A stretch of DNA of 64,000 nucleotides from Megalopta genalis. Its lineage: Eukaryota > Arthropoda > Insecta > Hymenoptera > Halictidae. A program made the position numbers and the translations under genes. The DNA lies in contig NC_135019.1 in NCBI RefSeq assembly GCF_051020955.1, positions 23,007,375 through 23,071,374 on the forward strand. The letters are read 5' to 3'. Below the pieces are notes generated by a model that did not search any database, was not told where the DNA came from, and worked only from the letters and a program-made list of their open reading frames with translations. Each line of letters opens with the position of its first letter. Position 1 is the stretch's first letter. Below are positions 57,501 through 64,000 of the stretch, one piece after another.

Positions 57501-59100
57501 TTTGTTCCTGAAGAACACTTCGTTTCGAACAGTAATTCCGACCGAAAACCTGTCGATAGTGGGGAGAACTAGGTGAACCGCTTGGCCCGACGGGTTCACT
57601 TCGAGTCTATCCGAGCCAGTGTCGGACCGATGTCCCGATGATCGCGCATTACCACAACAAACAGACTTACCATTCGAATTCGTGTCGCAGACGAGGGCCC
57701 CTGGCGTTGTTTGTTTAGCGTGACTATTCCCTTTCCGTGACCGGTGCAGCGTCCACGTTGCTGACTTCCGGTCCGTCCGCTGTTTCCACCAAGCAATCAG
57801 CCAGCTCCCGATAATTGTCCCGCAGCGGCAGCGATCAGCTGGCGCTCGCGTCCACGAAACGGTGTCGAATAAGAAAACCAACAATCACTCTCGGTCACGT
57901 GAACCGAAACAGAAGATAAAATACGTCGACGATCGGATCACTCTCACACAAGCACAAGTCACGAAGAAAAGGATCTCGCGGAGAATCGAAAGTCCTCCGG
58001 ATCGAAGTGTTCGGATGCACCGAGAGACCGATATGTCACGTGTACGGTTCTTCCAGTTCTATTGTATTCAGCCGCTGGCTGGTCTGGTTCGCCGGCACAT
58101 TATTGCACCCTGGCCGGTCGTCGCAGCGGGTCGCAGGCTCGGTTTCACCTTCGGAAACGTGGCTCGCACCTGTTCCATCGATAGATCCCGGCAGTCGTGT
58201 CTCCTCTGCCTCGCTGACAATTCCGCCGCGCGGACACTTTCACGAGCTCCTCTTTTTTTTTCTCTCTCAGGTGTCCGTTCCCGTCGACATGCGTGCCACG
58301 TTCGAATCCCTCTTTTCGTTCCAGCCGGCTGGCCACCGAGTCTTCCCGGCACTTTTCACTCGCGCGTCGATTTTCAAAATCCCGACAACAACACACTCGT
58401 CCTTCTCTCTTTCTTTTCTCTCCCTCTCTCTCCCTCCTTCTCTATCTTTCTCACCTGCACACTTTCGATTGCGCCTCTGCCGATCTCACGCGCTTGTTTC
58501 TCTTTCCTCGGGCTTCGTTGCGATCGACTCAGCTGTTGTCGATCTCGAGCGCTGTAGCTCCGGCTTACGTGGATCCGCGATCGATAGTACCCTGGGTCCG
58601 TTTGTTTATCCGGTTTGACGCACTCTCGGCGGAGATCATGATCCACGTTCGAAACCAGTTTCGATTCTCCGGACGACGACGGAACGAATGCACTCTGTCC
58701 GAAAAATGCGGCTCGCGTCTGCGCAGAGCCCACCTTCCGTTCACTGCAGGCGTCGAGTGGCGACTGTCGTTTCTTCCGAGAGTCGGCTGTACCCTGGCCT
58801 GTCCCTTCCCCTTCTCCGGCCACGCCGAGACCCGACTACACCACGGATTTATGCTATTACCGCACCGTTTCCACCCCCTATGCTCCACTGCGCCTCCGCC
58901 TATGGCTGTACTGCTTCCCGGTGGCCTCTTCTTTTCAATCGCCGCGGATCGTGACACTTTGTATCCTTCGACTGCCGCCGAGGCCCTGGCCTTTCGTAGC
59001 TTCCGTCGCGAAAACCCGATTTCGTTCGGTTCGAATAAGGGAGGTTGTTGGAACTTGCTAGAACTTGCTAGAGAAAAGCGGCGGAGAGGGGTCATTTTTT
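57501..59100 (-). promoter_or_regulatory. Candidate CpG-rich promoter / 5' exon region
   Basis: About 1.6 kb of GC- and CpG-rich DNA with sharp AT-rich borders, preceded by the minisatellite. On the minus strand a consensus donor lies at 57671/57670: exon ...CGAATG, intron GTAAGTCTG. An ATG (57673-57671) forms the last exon bases. A CT-rich tract on plus (58386-58455) is purine-rich on minus. The plus strand also has an acceptor-like (T)n-CTCTCTCAG at 58249-58270. Open frames up to 295 codons occur in all directions and lack recognisable domains, so no CDS is called. This could be the first, mainly untranslated exon of a minus-strand gene whose other exons lie in or beyond the window. Confidence 0.35.
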
Positions 59101-59593
59101 ATGAAATTCAATTTTTGACAATATTTTCGTTTTGGAAACGATGTTTCCATTCGCGCCTCTTGCCTGGGGATGATTCCTAGTAAATTTGAATTTTTGTCAA
59201 ATATTTTTTAATTCGTTGCGAGCTTGTGCAAAAATTGTATTATTTTATCAATAAATTATTTTATCAATGATTAGGCTTGTGTTGAAAATGTTGTAATGTG
59301 CTTTAGTAGGGTAAATGTCCTAATTTTCGTGCCTTTAAGATAATTTTTGCTTTGCCGAAATTGTTATTGAGTACTATAATTTTCGTTTACTGCGCTAAAA
59401 ACATATTTCGATTTTTCAGACATTTTCGATTTTAAATATATTTCTTTGTATGATAAAAATTAGTAATTTAATAATGTTTTTAATGAGATAGAAAATGGTG
59501 TTTCTGAGAGAGAGAGAGAGACCATAATTCCGTGCCCTTCTAGAAGCGTATTCTGTATCCCTTATTTCCACCTTATAGGTATCTCCCGAAGTT
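59101..59593. other. Unannotated AT-rich region
   Basis: A GTCCTAATTTTCGTGCC motif at 59318-59334 is answered, inverted, by GGCACGGAAATTGGGAC at 60269-60285. They could be the ends of a degraded element of about 1 kb. Confidence 0.4.
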
Positions 59594-59985
59594 ACCGTGC
59601 TTCTTGTAATCACGTTTCCGATCTACTTTTCTTTTCTCATAATATCGTTTTCATAACGTAAGGTTAGGTTTAATTATGCGGTCTAATATAAGAGGGCACT
59701 GAAATATGGACAAGTTTTATAATCTGATCCTACATCTAGATTTATTTAAAAAATATGAAAACATGTATTATTAGTAGTTTTATATCGTTACAATTACCGT
59801 GCTTCATTTAATAACATTTCCGATCTGTTTTTCTTTTCTCATAATATGGTTTCGAATGAAAATGAGGTTAGATTAGATTACGCGGACTAATATAAGACGG
59901 ACTAATATTTCTGGATTTATATTAAAAATATAAAAATATGCATAATTAGTATCCTCTTTTTATCGTCGTTAGTACTAAATGAAAC
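59594..59985 (+). repeat. Diverged tandem duplication, period about 202 bp
   Basis: Two units start at ACCGTGCTTC (59594 and 59796) and share TTTCCGATCT, TTTTCTTTTCTCATAATATS, GAGGTTAGAT-like and CGGWCTAATATAAGA segments. Confidence 0.82.
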
Positions 59986-61944
59986 TCTCTTACAACTAAC
60001 TTAATATATGTTTTGTAGAACGTAAATCACATTAATAATTAATTTATATGAAAATCTTCGGCAAATATTTCTTACGATTTTTAACAAGACGTACTACTTA
60101 AATTCCACAGAACTGCTGTAGCATCAATTGAAAAGTGTTAATTACACTTTAATATATGAAGAATGTAATATCCCTTCCTGTATCTTACATGTGATAGGTA
60201 AACATAATAAAAAAGTAGGTCATCAATTTATATATGATACTTTTTTTTTATATATGCTTTTAATCCGGGGGCACGGAAATTGGGACGGTCACGGAAACTG
60301 GGACAACAACTTGATATTAATACGATTAAAGTTAATTATTAATGGGGACGCAAACGCTATTCGGACTGCTTCAAATAAAATCGAGCTACATACAAGAAAT
60401 TTTATTATGTGAAAAATATTTCGAAATGTTGAAAAATTCGAAACTTTCCATTATCCAGCTGTCAAAGGTACATAGTGTCAGCCAATTAAAGAGCAGAAGT
60501 CCCAATAAATGTAAATGAAAGAAGTCAAAATATAACGTGTACGGTATAAACAATTTTTATTTCAATTATAGTGAACGACCTCGCTTCTGATGCTCGAAAA
60601 GGGAAACAAAGGATTCATCGGTTCTCGTAACACTCTATGTACACATCCGATAACGGGGAATTTAAATAACAATAGTGGTAGCAATAATAAAAAAAAAATA
60701 CTTTTATGTTTTATTATTTGGTAGAATATTGTTGGGATCGCTCAATTATGTGTACATGTTAGAAAAATACTGTTCCGAGATTGGCAATCACCTTTAAAGC
60801 GTTCTGATGTGCTGAAACCGGTTCAGACGTGGTTTTAGGGACCGGGTCAGATAGATATATTGGTAAAAAATAGGTTAAAAGGCCAAACGCGGCGTGGAAC
60901 ACGGTTTCTCGAAGATGATATTAACGGATGCATTTGTGGTCGAATATATCCTCTTAAATGCACATGATTTTTACAGTTAACGTATTATTTTCTGCTATTA
61001 AAACGGCTATTTGTCAATAACGTGTCCAAGTCTTTTCAAAATTCTCTAAAAAACATGATTACATCGTTCATTAATCCATTTATCGAAATCATCATAATAC
61101 TTCGTAAACATATCAGCAAATATTTCGTAAAATTGTACAACTGTTCCAAGACGTGAACTAACATTTTCGTTCAGTATCTTGATCGTTCAAATTTTAGAAA
61201 TATTCTCAATGTATAACAATTTTCTAATTATTCAATAGTGTCGTGTTTCTTAAAAATCGCAAACGACGTGGAGAACCAATGACAAACATTGCAATTTAGT
61301 AATTCTAAAGCATCACGTATTAGCTGCACTTAAATGTACATTTAATATCGTCTGATACTCTGTTATACGCAACCATGATAAATAAAATCATTTATATTGC
61401 TATAAAATCAATGTCAAATAACTGGGTTCCTATTGCATACGTTAGATATGATTAATAATGAAAGGCTACAGCTACTCGATGCATCATTGATGAGTGTACT
61501 CCAATTTATTCTACAACTTCGTGCCTTCTATTCCAATACATTGCAGCATGGAATATCTACAAAACTATCGATAGCGCGAAGATTTCATTCAACTTCAGCA
61601 GTTACACTCGCCTCGTAATAAAAAGTACGATAAACTTTAATTACATTTCACCATTACTCCATCACAATTTCAACTTGCATACAGTTTTCACTAAACAGAA
61701 TGCCACACAACCTAGCTCCAAGTTTCTCCATCGGACTACTCATTAGCATAGGCGTGTTAACACGCGTTCGCGAACGGTAGCCGAAAGTGTGACAAACGTT
61801 TCCAGCGCCTAAAGATTAGAATTTCTAGGAAACCGACGCACTGCGTTATCTTCTCCCAAAAAGATGGCCACAATGCAATTTTCCAAGTTTAATTATAGTA
61901 CATTATTGCATAATTATAGCAGCAAGAAGCTGCAGTAGTACATA
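59986..61944. other. Unannotated AT-rich region
   Basis: Contains the paired motifs CACGGAAATTGGGACGG and CACGGAAACTGGGAC at 60271-60304. No gene recognised. Confidence 0.4.
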
Positions 61945-62165
61945 CAGTCGACTCAGGAAGTTCGTAAATGTCTTTCCGAAGAACTTGAATATTTTTTAGA
62001 TGTTGGATCAACTAGTGCTCTATGGAATGAGTATACACAAACTTTTTTAGATTGCAATTGGTTGCAATAACGTACACATATATGTACGTACAAACATAAC
62101 GAAAGATTTAAAAAATGCATTTTGTAGATCTCGATAACTTATATGCATGCTGAAAATTAACATAT
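61945..62165 (+). mobile_element. Family D fragment, left end
   Basis: Starts TA-CAGTCGACTC and contains GATTTAAAAAATGCATTTTG, TAGATCTCGATAACTTATAT and GCATGCTGAAAAT, matching the left half of the 36639 copy. The right half is absent. Confidence 0.65.
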
Positions 62166-62548
62166 TTATACGTATGCGTTGACGTAGTTTCCGTGGCGAC
62201 TATGTTCTATGCATTTCAAAACATCAAATGTCTGAGACAGAGATCATCCAAGTTGAATATTCTTGTGCTTCGTAATACCTTAAAAATGGTAACGTCTGTA
62301 ATGCGTCAAACTAAAATTTATCCTTTTAAGGATAAACCGTTTGTACAACATTTTACCATTGAACTACATATTGTAAAGATGAGCTTTGGACCGGAAGGAA
62401 TTCCGAATGAACAAAACTACGATAATCGAAGAAATCAGTGGAGCATTACCTTGATTTTTGAGCAACTTCGACGCATTTTTGGGCTTCCGTTGGCATTTCA
62501 AGCGATACTCCATAGGTTATTGACTTATTCGCATATCGTACTCATAAG
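62166..62548. other. Unannotated region
   Basis: An open frame of 120 codons at 62193-62555 has no recognisable domain and ends against the following element. Confidence 0.35.
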
Positions 62549-62770
62549 CCAATAAGCACTGGACGTCTTAAAGACGTTCATTTTACGTCCATTTTAGGTC
62601 TGAACGTCGCACGCCTTAAAATGAGCGTCTTTAAGACACCTGAAACATTTCTTCAAGGCGTCTTTTATGTTTTCATGGTTCTTGAAATAAATAATTTTAA
62701 TAAGGACACCCCGAATGATCTACACCGTACGAGTTTCAGACGTCTGAAAGACGTCTTTGTGCTATCTGGG
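62549..62770. mobile_element. Fold-back element with AAGACGTC repeats
   Basis: The left end AAGCACTGGACGTCTTAAAG is answered by the inverted right end CTGAAAGACGTCTTTGTGCT. Further copies of the GACGTCTT motif, direct or inverted, lie inside (62570-62670), including GCGTCTTTAAGACAC. Superfamily unknown. Confidence 0.6.
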
Positions 62771-63060
62771 AAACTGAACGTAGAATCGCTAAAATCGGGA
62801 CAAGAACGTACGAAATGAACAAATATACCAAATCATTTCTCAATATGAAAGTCGCAGAACAGGCTTGAGCTCGACTGATATAAAAATCTGCTGCGAACAC
62901 AATGATTGATGGATCGCGATCGAACTCGGCGTCACAATCGAGTACGTACAGTGGTGGCACTTTAACAGGAGAGGTTCCGAGTATTTTTTTCTATGCAGTG
63001 TCTTCGAATTCGGTAACCTCGAGGATGCGAAAATATCAATTTTCATAAAAATCGTACGAA
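62771..63060. other. Unannotated transition into GC-rich DNA
   Basis: No feature supported. Confidence 0.4.
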
Positions 63061-64000
63061 GCTAGGAATTGCGGCGAAATTTTTGGGAGAAGATAACACC
63101 GTGCGGTATTGCCAGTGCACGTTGCCGCGAGGGGGTTGTGCCCAGCCGAAGGGTAGCGCCGAATGTGCCTGTGAGGGCACGATCTGGACATCCGCGGACT
63201 CCGTTCAAGTATCTCGCTCGCAGCATCAGGTCCGCCCCCCTCGGGGTCCACCTACACAGTCGCGTGCCCGTGCGAAAACCGGCGCGGGAGGTACGTGTGC
63301 ACGCACGTGCGTGCCGTGCCACACGATCCCAGCCCCTGCGGAATAAATCAAGTGAAGAAAACCTGCCGGAAGGTATTAACGTTGGGGTCGGCTCACCCCG
63401 TGTTGCGTCCCTTCGCATCGGAGAGGGTTAAGCTGCACCCCCGCCGCCCTTGTCACGCGTCCCTGGAACGCCGTGTACTCCCAAAGGATCTCCTCGTCTG
63501 GATTTACCCGACCGACGAGCGAGATCCTGTTCAGTACAAGCTCGACGCGAACGGGGCCGACAGAGAAACAGATAAATCGGAGCGAAAGCGACCGGCACAG
63601 AGAAACGGTGGTGGGGGATGTTAGACGGGGCCAAGAGTGAGGGAATCCCTTATCAGAGGTCGCGCATGACGAGACAAGCTAATTGTGTTATCAGTGAGCA
63701 ACGGACGCTGTCCCTAGCCCGTCGCCTCATCCTCGAACAACGCCGCCCTTTCCGATCCGCAAACCTCGCCTGTTTATTTTGTAAACTGTGCTAACATGTG
63801 CCCCGATCGCCTGCATAGACTTCAGGCTTTTTGGAGCGCCGCACCCCTTCGAACAGTGCAAGCTACAGACGAGACCCAACGTTACAGTTGCAAAGTGCTA
63901 GTGGTCCTCTCAATAAATGATCGGATGGCAACCGGGAATAAGGACCTGTGGCACATTTTCGTTGAAATTGGGTTACCTGTTCTGTTGGATCTTTTGATAG
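63061..64000. other. GC/CpG-rich block, possible 5' exon or promoter
   Basis: The highest sustained GC in the window, with overlapping open frames on both strands (63062-63634). None shows a recognisable domain. A donor-like GGAAGGTATT lies near 63368. Composition suits a promoter or first exon, but direction and extent cannot be fixed here. Confidence 0.3.

Noticed and set aside
58243..58292. Plus-strand splice-acceptor-like tract followed by an ATG
   Set aside because: Pyrimidine tracts are abundant in this block and no matching upstream donor or coding frame with recognisable content was found.
58295..58315. GTTCGAATCCC B-box-like match
   Set aside because: No A box or cloverleaf upstream at the required distance.
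58293..59180. Longest open frame in the window (295 codons, plus strand), with companions at 57862-58557, 58007-58618 and minus-strand 58565-59095
   Set aside because: The frames overlap in several phases and both strands in CpG- and pyrimidine-rich DNA, are rich in Arg/Ser/Leu/Pro, and show no recognisable domain.

Overview
The window looks like non-coding DNA from an arthropod nuclear genome. It is AT-rich overall and broken by GC- and CpG-rich blocks of 0.5-1.5 kb. It carries microsatellites, minisatellites and many short fold-back transposons. No reading frame shows a recognisable domain, and the longest (about 200-295 codons) lie in GC-rich or pyrimidine-rich DNA where stops are rare by chance. 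No protein-coding gene, rRNA, tRNA or CRISPR array can be supported. Uneven GC, undepleted CpG and the piggyBac-like and Tc1/mariner-like ends fit an insect, possibly a hymenopteran; that placement is inference.

The content is mainly non-autonomous DNA transposons, recognised from inverted termini, target duplications and comparison of copies inside the window. A TTAA-flanked (piggyBac-like) group occurs at 6187, 10151, 10729, 16302, 21468, 25807, 28806, 33388, 36099, 38804, 42644, 44505, 47360 and 54576; the 10151 copy has ends close to canonical piggyBac. A TA-flanked (Tc1/mariner-like) group occurs at 16460, 17554, 21673, 26168, 36338, 36639, 37380, 48336 and 53672, with fragments at 5824, 12850, 52705 and 61945. 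An 81-bp element at 36652 has an 8-bp target duplication and hAT-type ends. Fold-back families starting TACAGGG are at 365, 4790 and 14514. Other fold-backs are at 13221, 19634, 22918 and 62549.

The most interesting locus is 21468-22569, a three-layer nest. A TTAA-flanked element contains a TA-flanked MITE. That MITE contains a 227-bp insert with TG-type LTR-like ends, a 4-bp GCAC target duplication and a TATA-like box. Inside the insert, 21818-21886 matches the complete conserved core of a type III hammerhead self-cleaving ribozyme, with stems I and III fully paired and loops I and II mutually complementary. The second copy of the outer element (42644-43265, opposite strand) preserves the empty site for the MITE. 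The insert resembles a solo LTR of a retrozyme-like element.

Tandem repeats include a 155-184-bp satellite-like array (853-1592), a degenerate 129-bp array (9291-9640), a 27/29-bp alternating minisatellite of about 25 units (56803-57500), and several shorter arrays. The GC-rich block 57501-59100 is the best candidate for a promoter and 5' exon, on the minus strand with a consensus splice donor at 57671/57670. A second GC-rich block fills 63061-64000. Both remain tentative.
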